DNA of 64,000 bases from Candidatus Methanoplasma sp. (GTDB lineage Archaea > Thermoplasmatota > Thermoplasmata > Methanomassiliicoccales > Methanomethylophilaceae). Positions within the stretch are counted from its first letter, which is position 1, and every line of letters begins with the position of its first letter. Positions 34,806-44,420 of this stretch are shown here, in pieces. The notes below the pieces were generated by a model that was not told the DNA's origin, made no database searches, and worked only from the letters and a program-made list of their open reading frames with translations. Location of the stretch: the NCBI GenBank assembly GCA_031256955.1, contig JAIRPP010000008.1:62001-126000 (forward strand). Direction: 5' to 3'. Made by a program: the position numbers and the translations under genes.

Positions 34806-34813
34806 TATTATAA
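34806..34813 (+). promoter_or_regulatory. TATA box of the PEP synthase gene
   Basis: TATTATAA in a GC-rich surrounding, about 70 bp before the ppsA ATG. Transcription would start near 34835, leaving a leader of about 45-50 nt that contains a 12-codon open frame beginning at 34844. Confidence 0.45.
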
Positions 34814-34883
34814 CGGGCTCTGTGATTCGGGAGGAGGCACGCGATGCATGCATCCCGCCAACTAGTTACGCGAGCGTAATCAT

Positions 34884-37196
34884 ATGGAGAAAAACATTGT
34901 CAGTGTCAGCGAACTGCGCGTGGACGACGTGCCTTTTGTCGGAGGGAAGGGAGCGAACCTGGGGGAGCTGACCTCCGCCGGGTTCCCGGTGCCCGAGGCG
35001 TTCGTCCTCACCACCGCGGCTTACGACGGCTTCCTCGGGGACAGCGGCATCCTGAAGCGCATCGAGGGGGAGCTCAAGGGCATCGACAGGGGCTCGGACC
35101 AGAGCCTCGCCGACGCGTCGGACAGGATCAGGAGGCTCTTCGAGACGATAGAGGTGCCGAAGAAGCTGAAGAAGGAGATCCTGGACGCCTACAACGCGCT
35201 CGCCCCGAAGGAGAAGAGGGGCTTCGTGGCGGTCAGGTCCAGCGCGACGGCGGAGGACCTGCCGGACGCAAGCTTCGCCGGGCAGCAGGAGACGTACCTC
35301 AACGTCAGGGGCGAGGCCGACCTGATGGACAAGATAAGGAAGTGCTGGTCGTCCCTGTTCACCGCGAGGGCGATAGCGTACCGCGAGAAGCAGGGCTACG
35401 CCCACGGCGACGTGAAGCTGGCGGTCGTGGTCCAGAGGATGGTGGACTCCGAGGTGTCCGGCATAATGTTCACCGTGGACCCGCACAGCGGCGCCAAGAA
35501 CATAATCGTAGAGGCGGGGTACGGGCTGGGGGAGGCCATAGTCGGCGGGGAGGTCACCCCGGACATGTACGTCGTGGACAAGTCCAGGATGGACATCGCC
35601 AAGAAGCGCATCTCCACCCAGAAGTGGAAGTACGTCCGCGGCGCGGACGGCGGATGCGAGAGGGCGGACATACCCGCCGACGCCGAGAAGAGGCAGAAGA
35701 TCGACGATTCCACGATAATGGAGGTCGCCGAGATCGGAAGGCAGGTCGAGATACACTATCAGAAGCCCATGGACATCGAGTGGTGCGTCGAGGGCGGCAA
35801 GGTCTACCTGGTCCAGGCCAGGCCCATCACCGCCGTCGGCGACGCGTCCGGCAACGGGTCCCAGGGCCCCCGCGAGATCGGCGGCGACGTGGTCCTGACC
35901 GGGCTGGGCGCCAGCCCGGGGCTGGCGTCAGGCACGGTCCGCATCTACGACGAGGCCATGAGCCTCGACGTCATAAAGGACGGGGACGTGCTGGTCACCA
36001 AGATGACCATGCCGGACATGGTGCCCGCCATGAGCAGGTCCGTGGCCATACTCACCGACGAGGGCGGGATGACGTGCCACGCGGCCATCATCTCCAGGGA
36101 GCTGGGCACCCCGTGCATAGTGGGCACCGGGAACGCGACCGAGGTCCTGAAGGACGGGGACGTGGTGACCGTGGACGGCACCACCGGGACCGTCTACAAG
36201 GGCGAGATAAAGAAGAGGGAGGACTCCCGCGAGAAGGCGTCGATGCCCGCCGCCTGCGAGTGCGCGCCGGTCACCGGGACCAGGGTCATGGTCAACATGA
36301 GCATGCCCACCAAGGCCGAGGAGGTCGCCGCGCTCCCGTGCGACGGGGTCGGGCTGATGAGGAGCGAGTTCCTGTTCACCAACTACATCGGCGAGCACCC
36401 GTGCGCCGTGATCGAGGAGGGGCGCGCCGCGGAGCTGGTCGAAAAGCTGGCGGACGGCATATCCAAGGTCGCCAGGGCGTTCTACCCCAGGCCCGTGGTT
36501 CTCAGGACCTCCGACTTCAAGACCAACGAGTACAGGGACATGAAGGGCGGGGCGCCCTACGAGCCCAGCGAGGACAACCCCATGATCGGGTGGAGGGGGT
36601 GCTCCAGGTACATATCCGAAAGCTACCGCGAGGCGTTCATGTGCGAGCTGGCGGCCATCAGGAAGGTCAGGGAGGGGCTGGGGCTCAGGAACGTCCACAT
36701 AATGCTGCCCTTCGTCAGGACCGTGTCCGAGGTCGAGAGCATAACCGCCATGATGGCGTCCGCCGGCCTCCGCAGGGGCCCCGACCTGAAGCTGTACCTC
36801 ATGGCGGAGGTGCCGGTCAACATATTCATGGCGGAGGAGTTCTGCAAGCACTGCGACGCCTTCTCCATCGGGTCCAACGACCTCACCCAGCTGGTCATGG
36901 GCTGCGACAGGGACTCCGACGTGCTCGGCAAGATGGGGTATTTCGACGAGAGGAACGCGGGCGTGAAGGCCGCGATCTCACAGCTCATAAGGGTGGCCCA
37001 CAAGAACGGCAAGGCGGTCGGCATATGCGGCCAGGGCCCGTCGGTGTACCCCGAGTTCGCGGAGTTCCTTGTGGAGGAGGGCATAGACAGCATCTCCCTC
37101 AACCCCGACACGTTCTTCAAGACGAAGGCCAGCATAGCGGCGGCGGAGCAGAGGGTCCTCCTCAGAGGGCTGAGGGAGCTCAGGGGAAGGCTCTGA
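34884..37196 (+). CDS. ppsA: Phosphoenolpyruvate synthase (pyruvate, water dikinase)
   Basis: A 770-residue enzyme that makes phosphoenolpyruvate from pyruvate and ATP, the entry to gluconeogenesis. The ATP-grasp domain occupies about 1-330 (GGKGANLGELTSAGFPVPE, RSSATAEDLPDASFAGQQ). The swivelling phosphohistidine domain has His399 in GGMTCHAAIISRELGTPC. The C-terminal PEP-binding barrel (about 440-765) ends with the catalytic Cys715 in GICGQGPS. The protein is standard length for archaea. The ATG at 34884 lacks a clear ribosome site. It converges on the CBS-ParB gene. Confidence 0.96.
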   Translation: MEKNIVSVSELRVDDVPFVGGKGANLGELTSAGFPVPEAFVLTTAAYDGFLGDSGILKRIEGELKGIDRGSDQSLADASDRIRRLFETIEVPKKLKKEILDAYNALAPKEKRGFVAVRSSATAEDLPDASFAGQQETYLNVRGEADLMDKIRKCWSSLFTARAIAYREKQGYAHGDVKLAVVVQRMVDSEVSGIMFTVDPHSGAKNIIVEAGYGLGEAIVGGEVTPDMYVVDKSRMDIAKKRISTQKWKYVRGADGGCERADIPADAEKRQKIDDSTIMEVAEIGRQVEIHYQKPMDIEWCVEGGKVYLVQARPITAVGDASGNGSQGPREIGGDVVLTGLGASPGLASGTVRIYDEAMSLDVIKDGDVLVTKMTMPDMVPAMSRSVAILTDEGGMTCHAAIISRELGTPCIVGTGNATEVLKDGDVVTVDGTTGTVYKGEIKKREDSREKASMPAACECAPVTGTRVMVNMSMPTKAEEVAALPCDGVGLMRSEFLFTNYIGEHPCAVIEEGRAAELVEKLADGISKVARAFYPRPVVLRTSDFKTNEYRDMKGGAPYEPSEDNPMIGWRGCSRYISESYREAFMCELAAIRKVREGLGLRNVHIMLPFVRTVSEVESITAMMASAGLRRGPDLKLYLMAEVPVNIFMAEEFCKHCDAFSIGSNDLTQLVMGCDRDSDVLGKMGYFDERNAGVKAAISQLIRVAHKNGKAVGICGQGPSVYPEFAEFLVEEGIDSISLNPDTFFKTKASIAAAEQRVLLRGLRELRGRL

Positions 37197-37217
37197 CGCG
37201 CCCGGCGGGGGGCGGGG

Positions 37218-38069
37218 TCACGGCCTCGGGCCGTCGGCCTTCGAGCTCTCCATCAGCCTCTCGTTGAGGCCCGCCGCCTTCTCCTTCGGCAGGAGCATGG
37301 TGGTTATCTCCATGAAGGGGTGCTTGGAGCCCTCGATGATGTTCACGTCGTCGAGGGTCCTGAGGCCCCATTTCTCCGAGGTCCTCTCCAGCCCCAGCGT
37401 CACGTCCAGGTTGTTGGGCTCCAGGACGACCGCCTTGAACTCCGTCAGGCCCATGCGCTTGGCCGCCAGCGCGCGGTGGTGGCCGTCCACCAAAAGGTAC
37501 CCGCTCATGCGCTTTATCACTATGAGCGGCTCCAGCAGGCCCCTCTTTATCTCGTACTGCCTCCCGACCAGCTCGTCCATGTAGACCTCCTTCTGGGTGG
37601 GCATCACCATGTCTATCGGTATGACCTCTTCGCGCACCCTCAGCCTGATGCCGTTCTGGTTCTCCATGAACCTCTTGACGCTGGCGACCCTGTCCGGCCT
37701 CGCCTTGTCTATCTGCGAGCGGACTATGTCTATGTTGGAGATTATCCCGACGATCTTCCTCTCGTCGTCCACCACCGGGAGGTTGCGGAGGCCGTAGCGG
37801 AACAGGACGCGGGTGGCGTCCTCTATGGACATGGACGGGATGACGCAGATGGTCCCCCGGCTCATGACCTCCCTCATCTTCGCGCCGGGCCTGTCCATGT
37901 GGCTCAGGAGCTCCTTCGCGGTCACGTACCCCAGGAGGTAGTTGTTCTCCACTATCGGGAATCCATGGAAGTTCGACCTGACGATCTGGTCCCTGACCTG
38001 GCTGACGGTCATCTCCGGCGTGACGAATTGCACGTCGCTTATCATGAAGTCTCCGACTGTGCGTGCCAT
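37218..38069 (-). CDS. CBS-domain pair fused to a ParB/sulfiredoxin-fold domain
   Basis: A 283-residue cytoplasmic protein. Two CBS domains (about 5-58 and 68-120; FHGFPIVENNYLLGYVTAKEL, GLRNLPVVDDERKIVGIIS) should bind an adenosyl nucleotide. Residues about 145-235 resemble the ParB/Srx fold with the motif LVDGHHRALAAKRMG. ParB-fold proteins in archaea include ADP-dependent serine kinases as well as DNA-binding proteins, so a nucleotide-regulated kinase or a regulator are both possible. I chose the ATG at 38069 (MARTVGDFM); the longer frame adds 16 uncharacteristic residues. Confidence 0.82.
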   Translation of the reverse strand: MARTVGDFMISDVQFVTPEMTVSQVRDQIVRSNFHGFPIVENNYLLGYVTAKELLSHMDRPGAKMREVMSRGTICVIPSMSIEDATRVLFRYGLRNLPVVDDERKIVGIISNIDIVRSQIDKARPDRVASVKRFMENQNGIRLRVREEVIPIDMVMPTQKEVYMDELVGRQYEIKRGLLEPLIVIKRMSGYLLVDGHHRALAAKRMGLTEFKAVVLEPNNLDVTLGLERTSEKWGLRTLDDVNIIEGSKHPFMEITTMLLPKEKAAGLNERLMESSKADGPRP

Positions 38070-38142
38070 GTTATCGCCGCTCCATGCCGTCCCGGCGTGA
38101 AAAGCTTTTGCAATCATCGATCAGCCCCAGGCTACTTTGGAA

Positions 38143-39549
38143 TCAGCTTTTCCGACCACCTATATCTCCAGGCACATTTTGAATCTTCACGATCCAGCTA
38201 CCGCCTCTTCTAGAGCCTACACGATCTATCATGCCCCTTTCTTTAAGATCGCTGATATTGAGTTCTACGTTCCTCAAAGCGATGCCGATCTCTCTGCCTA
38301 TATTTTTTGCACTGATGGTCGGGTTTGCGATCATCATCTGAACTATCTTGGATTGAGTCTGGTTTAGACCATCGCTTTCACCGATGCTATTACCGATGCT
38401 ATTACCGATGCCAGGATCGATCTTGAAACCGATCATGACTTCGTTCGGAGAGATCCTATAGAACGGATCGGGCTTGTTCCATTCCCTGCAGTCCTCGACC
38501 ATCTTTTCTATCCCGCGGCCCCACGCCTCGATCTGACCGGAGCGGGAGAACGCGTTCGCGATCAGCGGGTTGCGGGGCTTGGACGTGTGGGGGGAGAACA
38601 GCTTGTCGACCGTCCAGCCTTCTGGCAAGCCGCCGTCGTTGTAGATCAGCACTTCGTTCGGATAGATGTGTATGTGGATCGGATTCCCGGTGCTGTAGTC
38701 TCTATGGATCACTGCGTTCTGCACGGCTTCTCTGAAAGCGTATTTGGGCACGGGATAGTCCTCTATCCTCTGGATCCCCCTATAGCTTATGAGCCCCTTG
38801 AAGTACTTCAGATAGACCAGGTCCACCACCCGGTCCGCTATGGATATGAGCGGGCCGCGGACCTCGTCCTGATACAGGATCTCGTGGGCGTTCTCGAACA
38901 TGCCTATCTTCACATGCGCCCCGAACGCCCATCTGTCAGGGACCTGATGGAAGAGGAGCGGGGCCGCGCGCTTCATGTATTCCCCTTCGGTGAGCATCAG
39001 GTTGTCCAGAAGGACCTCGTCTGTTATCGCCAGATCCTCTGCGGTCAACCTGCCGCTGCCGACGGCCATCCGGCGGAAATACTTGAATCCGTCGCTCTCG
39101 AAATCTGCGAACTTAGCGTGTGGCAGCGGGACTCCGTCCCACGTCTTCCCGAGTATCCTGAGCATGAACTCGTCCAAAGCGATCCCGGACAGCTCCTGCG
39201 TGGTGCTGCCCGAGCGGACATAATACCTTCCGCGACAGCTCACTGGGAAAACGTGCGGCCCTACGGAGATCGAGATATATTGCATGCCGTCGGATTCCAG
39301 CAGATCCACCGCAGGGACTATTCCCGTGACGCTCCTTATCTTGTTAGGGATGTCTTCCAAGAGCTTCTTGGCGTTCCGGAGCCCGACGATGCGCCCATCG
39401 TCGCTGCGACCTATCTCCATGACGCCGCCGGACGCGTTCGCGAACGCGCATATCGTCTCCATGTGTTCTTCGCGCCAGGACTCCTTCCATTCGAGATTCT
39501 GTCTCTCCACCGTATCATCTTCCCTTCCGGCCGGCGCTTTCTCGTTCAT
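38143..39549 (-). CDS. AlbA_2/Schlafen-domain ATP-binding transcriptional regulator-like protein
   Basis: A 468-residue protein of the family often annotated as divergent AAA-4 or Schlafen-like. The AlbA_2 domain starts at about residue 17 (QNLEWKESW, FANASGGVMEIG) and ends near 150. The middle carries YAFREAVQNAVIHRDYS, a HATPase-like block. A winged-helix region at about 405-460 (ISAKNIGREIGIALRNV) follows a duplicated IGNSIGNSIGES linker. I chose the ATG at 39549 because of a GGAGGGTGG ribosome site and a normal domain start. Target and role are unknown; a second family member is at 47247-48686. Confidence 0.83.
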   Translation of the reverse strand: MNEKAPAGREDDTVERQNLEWKESWREEHMETICAFANASGGVMEIGRSDDGRIVGLRNAKKLLEDIPNKIRSVTGIVPAVDLLESDGMQYISISVGPHVFPVSCRGRYYVRSGSTTQELSGIALDEFMLRILGKTWDGVPLPHAKFADFESDGFKYFRRMAVGSGRLTAEDLAITDEVLLDNLMLTEGEYMKRAAPLLFHQVPDRWAFGAHVKIGMFENAHEILYQDEVRGPLISIADRVVDLVYLKYFKGLISYRGIQRIEDYPVPKYAFREAVQNAVIHRDYSTGNPIHIHIYPNEVLIYNDGGLPEGWTVDKLFSPHTSKPRNPLIANAFSRSGQIEAWGRGIEKMVEDCREWNKPDPFYRISPNEVMIGFKIDPGIGNSIGNSIGESDGLNQTQSKIVQMMIANPTISAKNIGREIGIALRNVELNISDLKERGMIDRVGSRRGGSWIVKIQNVPGDIGGRKS

Positions 39550-39722
39550 CCACCCTCCTCTCTTCCCAATGCGTTCGACGCATGGCCTGTGCGTCTCTTC
39601 CAAACGCTCTACGCGTACTAAAGGATGCGTGCAAAGCGCGCCCCAGATCGGATGCGCGTGTTTCCGCATTGTTTTTCAGTGTTACGATGTTTAATATATG
39701 TGTTATAAGATGATCGGATCGA

Positions 39723-40826
39723 ATGAAGCTAATAACAATATCCCTAGTCGCCGCATTGGCTATGGCGTCGTTCGTCGTGCTCTCGTCCGACGACGCCAGC
39801 GCGGCATCGTCGTCCCCCTACGAGATCACGGACGGCACCGGGCAGGTGTTCAGATACGACCGCCCGTCCGACCACGTCGTCGTCGCAGGGTTCGCCGCGG
39901 CTCTGACCCTGGTCGACCTCGGCCTCGCCTCGAAGATTGTGGGCACCGACACCTACGGCGCGTACGACTACTACAAGAACGCGAAGCTGGAAGTCTTGAA
40001 GGACAGGCCGAGCATAGGCAGCATCGGGACCGCGGGCAACAACAGCAACGTCGTCGCGACCCTCGCGCAGTGGGTCGAGGAGGGCAGGATGAGCCTCGAC
40101 GACACGGTTATCTTCACCACGTACATAACGAACGGGAAGGTCCTCCGCGGGCTTCTTGAAGAGAGGGGGTTCACCCACGTGCTCATATGGGGGACCATCT
40201 CCGAGTACGGCGACATAGCCGACATGGTGGACACGCTGTCCATGGCGATGACCGGGAAGAAGTCGACCGTGGCGGAGGACATGCGCGCGGTGCAGCGCGA
40301 GGTCGCGTCCAAGGTCGCCGGGATCGGCGAGAAAAGCAAGGCCCTGTTCGTATGGTGGACCGCGAGCTCCCCCAGCGACGTGAAGGTCGGCAGCGGCGGG
40401 TCCCTGGCGGTCTCCCTCATAATGGCCGCCGGCGGCGAGAACGCGGGGTACAACCCCCAGGCCAGCGGGACCTACGGCGACAAGAACACCATGCTCCAGA
40501 TACTAGAGGCCAACCCGGGCGCGCTCCTGCTGCTGGACAGCAGCTACGTCAGGGCGCACGGGGTGGAGCAGTTCAGGCAGGACTTCCTCGGAGGGAAGGC
40601 GGACATAAGGATACTCGCGCTGGAGCAGACGTGGAACAACTACTGCCCCGAATCCGCCGACGGGCTGTGGGCGATCGCCCAGGCCCTGTACCCCGACGTG
40701 TTCGGCGGGATGGACAAGCCGCGCTCCGAGGCTCCCGGCGAGAATCCGCTGACGTACGCGGTGGCGGGCGCGGTCGTCGCGATAATCGTCGCGGGCGGCG
40801 CCGTGTGGTTCCTCAGGCGCCCGTAA
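39723..40826 (+). CDS. BtuF/FecB-like substrate-binding protein with C-terminal membrane anchor (system C)
   Basis: A 367-residue protein with a cleavable-looking signal (MKLITISLVAALAMASFVVL, then DDASAASS), a TroA-type binding domain (about 35-325; VVVAGFAAALTLVDLGLASKIVG, WGTISEYGDIADMV) and a C-terminal membrane segment (about 344-363) followed by FLRRP. This tail-anchored layout is common among archaeal binding proteins. It begins a rightward transporter operon. No cobalamin-type operator is visible upstream; a TTTAATATATG box is at about 39690. There is no ribosome site, so the transcript is probably leaderless. Substrate may be a metal chelate other than corrinoid. Confidence 0.9.
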   Translation: MKLITISLVAALAMASFVVLSSDDASAASSSPYEITDGTGQVFRYDRPSDHVVVAGFAAALTLVDLGLASKIVGTDTYGAYDYYKNAKLEVLKDRPSIGSIGTAGNNSNVVATLAQWVEEGRMSLDDTVIFTTYITNGKVLRGLLEERGFTHVLIWGTISEYGDIADMVDTLSMAMTGKKSTVAEDMRAVQREVASKVAGIGEKSKALFVWWTASSPSDVKVGSGGSLAVSLIMAAGGENAGYNPQASGTYGDKNTMLQILEANPGALLLLDSSYVRAHGVEQFRQDFLGGKADIRILALEQTWNNYCPESADGLWAIAQALYPDVFGGMDKPRSEAPGENPLTYAVAGAVVAIIVAGGAVWFLRRP

Positions 40827-40878
40827 ACCTATTATGCCGGAGCCCGCCTCCGGCAGATATAACACCGCGGGTGCGCAC

Positions 40879-41892
40879 ATGAGAAAGATCCCGAAGACAC
40901 TGGCCATAATCGTCGCCCTGGCCGCGATGCTGGCCGCGTCCGTGCTCCTGGACCTCTCATGGGCCCCGCGGCCGCTCAGCCTCGGCGAGGTGTGGGCCGC
41001 GCTCTGCGGCAGGGGGACGTGGGCGAACGACATAATCGTCAACGGGTTCAACGCGCCCAGGGTCTTCTTCGGCGTCTTCGTGGGCGCGGCCCTCGGGGTC
41101 ACCGGGGGGGTCATGCAGGCCCTCTTCAGGAACCCGCTGGCGTCGCCGTACCTCCTCGGGCTGTCCTCCGGCGCGTCCCTGGGCGCGACGGTGGCGATAC
41201 TCTTCTCCATCCCGCTCATACCACTCGCGATAGCCCAGCCCGCGCTGGCGTTCGCGTTCTGCTTCGGGACGATGCTCCTGGTGTACTCCCTGTCCCGCGC
41301 GTCCGGCGGGGTCAGGACGGAGACCCTGATCCTCGCGGGGGTGGCGGTCTCGTCGCTGATGTCCGCGGCGGTCTCCCTGTTCACGTACATAGCCCCCAGC
41401 GAGAAGATGCAGAGCATAGTGTTCTGGTCCATGGGGAGCCTCGACAGCGTCAGATGGAGCAACGCGTCTTTCTCGGTCCCCCTGATGATGATCGGGATCG
41501 TCGTCATGATCGCCTCGTCCAAAAAGCTCAACGTCATGATGCTGGGCGACGCGCACGCCATGGACCTGGGCATCGACGTGAGGGGGACCAGGATATTCCT
41601 CCTGGTGATCTCGTCCCTGGTCGTCGCCGCCGCCGTGGCGTTCGTCGGGTCCATAGGGTTCATAGGGCTCGTGGTCCCCCATATCTTCAGGCTCATGCTG
41701 GGGCCCGACAACCGCGTCGTGCTCCCGCTCAGCGCGTTCGGCGGCGCCGCGTTCATCCTGCTGTGCGACTACGTCGCCCACACCGCGTCGTCCTTCTACG
41801 GCGTGCTGCCCATAGGGGTGGTCACCGCGTTCGTCGGCGCGCCTTTCTTCATATACCTGCTGGCCAGCAGGAGGAGGGAGATAGGATGGTGA
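40879..41892 (+). CDS. FecCD/BtuC-family ABC permease (system C)
   Basis: A 337-residue permease with about ten membrane segments. FRNPLASPYLLGLSSGASLG, GFIGLVVPHIFRLMLG and LPIGVVTAFVGAPFFIYLL are family motifs. I chose the ATG at 40879 (MRKIPKTLAIIV) because the first membrane segment follows it; the longer frame covers the gap after the binding-protein gene. It overlaps the ATPase start by 7 bases. Confidence 0.93.
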   Translation: MRKIPKTLAIIVALAAMLAASVLLDLSWAPRPLSLGEVWAALCGRGTWANDIIVNGFNAPRVFFGVFVGAALGVTGGVMQALFRNPLASPYLLGLSSGASLGATVAILFSIPLIPLAIAQPALAFAFCFGTMLLVYSLSRASGGVRTETLILAGVAVSSLMSAAVSLFTYIAPSEKMQSIVFWSMGSLDSVRWSNASFSVPLMMIGIVVMIASSKKLNVMMLGDAHAMDLGIDVRGTRIFLLVISSLVVAAAVAFVGSIGFIGLVVPHIFRLMLGPDNRVVLPLSAFGGAAFILLCDYVAHTASSFYGVLPIGVVTAFVGAPFFIYLLASRRREIGW

Positions 41893-42674
41893 CCATCGAG
41901 GTGGACTCCCTCACGTACAACTACGATTCCAGGGCGGTTCTGGACGCGGTGTCCCTGAGCGTCGGGAAGGGGGAGATCGTCGGGGTCCTCGGGCCCAACG
42001 GCTGCGGGAAGACGACGCTCCTGAAGAACCTGAACCGCAACCTCAGCCCCCACGGCGGGTGCGTCCTCGCGGACGGATCCGACCTGGAGGCGATGTCCAA
42101 GAGGGAGATCGCCAGGAAGATCGCGGTGGTCCCTCAGACCAACGAGATAAGGTTCTCGTTCACGGTGGAGGACATAGTCAAGATGGGCAGGATGCCCTTC
42201 CAGGAGTCCTTCCGCGGGGAATCCTCCGAGGACATGAGGATAGTCAGGGACGCCATGGAGAGGACCGGGCTCACCCCTCTGGCGAAGCGCTACATAAACA
42301 CCATGAGCGGGGGCGAGAGGCAGAGGGCGATCCTGGCGAGGGCGCTCGCCCAGTCCCCGGAGGTCATACTCATGGACGAGCCCACCCTGCACCTGGACGT
42401 GAACATGCAGTTCGAGGTGCTGGACCTCATCCGCGACCTGTCCAGGGAGAGGTCCCTGACGGTCGTGATCGTGTCCCACGACCTGCCCATGGCGGCGAGG
42501 TACTGCGACAGGGTGGTCCTCATCCACGGCCACAGGGTCCTGGCCGCGGGGCCCCCGGAGGAGGTCCTCACAGCGGAGAACATGCGGAAGGTGTTCAAGG
42601 TGGACGCGGAGCTCGAGGACGACCCCCGCGGCGGGCGCAAGACTGTGAGGCTCTTCGGGGCCTGCAGGGATTGA
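41886..42674 (+). CDS. BtuD/FecE-type ABC importer ATPase (system C)
   Basis: A 262-residue ATPase with Walker A GPNGCGKTT, signature TMSGGERQR, Walker B VILMDEPT and LHLDVNMQ. It is closely similar in layout to the system B ATPase, including the short C-terminal segment after the D-loop, but lacks the glycine tail. It is the last gene of the binding protein-permease-ATPase operon of system C, which is a complete importer. Confidence 0.93.
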   Translation: MVTIEVDSLTYNYDSRAVLDAVSLSVGKGEIVGVLGPNGCGKTTLLKNLNRNLSPHGGCVLADGSDLEAMSKREIARKIAVVPQTNEIRFSFTVEDIVKMGRMPFQESFRGESSEDMRIVRDAMERTGLTPLAKRYINTMSGGERQRAILARALAQSPEVILMDEPTLHLDVNMQFEVLDLIRDLSRERSLTVVIVSHDLPMAARYCDRVVLIHGHRVLAAGPPEEVLTAENMRKVFKVDAELEDDPRGGRKTVRLFGACRD

Positions 42675-42786
42675 CCGCAGGCTCGCACGGTTTTGATTGT
42701 GCCTAAAATTATAGAGGCATAACTTAGCAAATTCTACAAAAAAGCTATAACGCCGCACCTCCGTGTTGATTTCAAGGGGGCGTTAG

Positions 42787-44256
42787 ATGACGCTATCATC
42801 TAGATCGAAGACACTTGCGTTAGCTGGCATTGTCGCTGTGGCCGCCATGGCCTTCGCCTGCCTGTCCGCGGGGGCGGGCGATGGGCGGGGGGAGGAGTGC
42901 TCCGTGGCGGTCTACAAAGCGGGAGAGGGGGAGGTGACTGGCGAGGGGGCCTACAGGGCGGGGGACACGGTCCGCCTGTCCGCGGTCCCGGGCGAGGGGC
43001 GCCTGTTCGCGGGATGGTACGAGGGGGATTCCCTCCTGTCCATGGACCCGCTGTGCGAGTTCGAGGCCTCGTCGGACGTGCATCTGACGGCCAGGTTCGA
43101 GGAGGCGTCGTACCGCATCGAGGCGCTCTCCGCCGACCCGTCCATGGGCGGCGTGTCCGGGGGCGGGATAGACGCCAGGTACGGGGAGGAGGTCGCGCTG
43201 AGCGCGGTCCCCGCCCCCGGATACCTGTTCGAGGGCTGGAAGATCGGCGGGGCCACCGTGTCCATAAGCGCGGACTACTCCCACGCCGTGACGGGGGACG
43301 CGGAGATAACGGGGACGTTCGGCCCCGACGGGGCGGCGGCGTTCCTGCTCGTCCTCTCCCGGGACGGTGGCGGGGCCGTCGTGAGCGCGGTCCCCGCCCA
43401 CGCCCTGGGCGGGGCGCGCGGGGAGTGGGCGTTCCGAGACTTCGCGACGGGGGAGGAGATCCTCAGGGCGCAGGCCTCGGACGAGGAGCCTGGCGCGAGC
43501 GTGTCGGTGCCGGGCGGCGCCGCGGTGGCGGTCACGTACGCGGTGACCCCCCCTGGCGGCGCGACGGAGGAGCGCTCCAAGACCGCCGTGATAGACTCGG
43601 AGGAGGTCAAGCGGTTCTCCTGGAGGTACCGGGAGGGCGCGTGGTACTCCGCCGTGACGGACTTCCTGCGCATCAACAACAAATCCGCCTCGCTGGACCT
43701 CAAGATGGAGTTCGGATGGTACTACGGCGCGCTCGCGTCCGGCGTGGCCAGGTCCGAGGGGTACGGCGAGATCTCCGGCTACGTGGACGGCGGCCCCGCG
43801 GTCGCGGCCCTGGCCCGCGAGCTGTCGGCCCGCTCGTCGGGGATGAGCGACCTGGAGAGGGTCGGGTTCGCGCTGAGGCTCGTGCAGAGCGTCCCGTACG
43901 CCGACGACTGGGAGAAGGGCGCGTCCGACTACTGGAAGCTCCCTGCGGAGACCCTGTGGGAGCAGAGGGGCGACTGCGAGGACCACGCGTTCCTGTTCGC
44001 CGCGCTCATGAGGGAGATGGGGTACGGGGTGGTGGTCCACTACGTGTTCTGCTACGGGTCGGACGGCGGGTTCAAGACCGCGCACATGGCGGTCGGCGTG
44101 GACGTCCCGGGCGGCTCGGGGTCGTTCGCGGAGGTCGACGGGGCGAGGTACTACTACTGCGAGACCACCGACACGGGCTCGGCCGGATGGCTGGGCTCGT
44201 ACGGGGTGGGGGACGTCCCGGGAGGGTACGTGGTCAAGAAGACGTACGTGGTGTGA
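42787..44256 (+). CDS. Transglutaminase-like surface protein with InlB-type repeats (TG1)
   Basis: A 489-residue exported protein. A signal or anchor sequence (about 8-28) is followed by two divergent InlB-B-type repeats (about 37-175; GEGRLFAGWYEGDSLL, APGYLFEGWKIGG). A linker region leads to a transglutaminase-like domain (about 290-470) in which the catalytic Cys lies in RGDCEDHAFLFAAL and the His in KTAHMAVGV. It might crosslink or cleave peptides at the surface. A ribosome site AAGGGGG precedes the ATG. A paralogue (TG2) lies 6 kb downstream, and about 70 bp around the catalytic Cys codon are almost identical in both genes. Confidence 0.85.
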   Translation: MTLSSRSKTLALAGIVAVAAMAFACLSAGAGDGRGEECSVAVYKAGEGEVTGEGAYRAGDTVRLSAVPGEGRLFAGWYEGDSLLSMDPLCEFEASSDVHLTARFEEASYRIEALSADPSMGGVSGGGIDARYGEEVALSAVPAPGYLFEGWKIGGATVSISADYSHAVTGDAEITGTFGPDGAAAFLLVLSRDGGGAVVSAVPAHALGGARGEWAFRDFATGEEILRAQASDEEPGASVSVPGGAAVAVTYAVTPPGGATEERSKTAVIDSEEVKRFSWRYREGAWYSAVTDFLRINNKSASLDLKMEFGWYYGALASGVARSEGYGEISGYVDGGPAVAALARELSARSSGMSDLERVGFALRLVQSVPYADDWEKGASDYWKLPAETLWEQRGDCEDHAFLFAALMREMGYGVVVHYVFCYGSDGGFKTAHMAVGVDVPGGSGSFAEVDGARYYYCETTDTGSAGWLGSYGVGDVPGGYVVKKTYVV

Positions 44257-44381
44257 GCGCGCGATGCGGATGCGCGACCCCCTCCCCCCAATCCCACAGG
44301 CAACGGGACGCGCCCCCTGCCCTCGGCGGACATGGCCCGATCGTCCCGGCGTCTCTGCGGAAAAACCATATAGTCGTAAAA

Positions 44382-44399
44382 TACTGTAAATGTACAGTA
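44382..44399. promoter_or_regulatory. Perfect inverted repeat upstream of ATPase 1
   Basis: TACTGTA-N4-TACAGTA, a perfect 7-4-7 palindrome ending 21 bp before the ATG of the AAA ATPase at 44421, next to a probable TATA element (CATATAG, 44367-44373). Its place suggests an operator for that gene. It appears nowhere else that I can find in the window. Confidence 0.5.
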
Positions 44400-44420
44400 A
44401 ATTACGTATGAGGATTGAAC

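Noticed and set aside
39690..39722. Cobalamin-type operator upstream of system C
   Set aside because: ATGATCGGATCG resembles part of the motif, but there is no paired half-site at the correct spacing.
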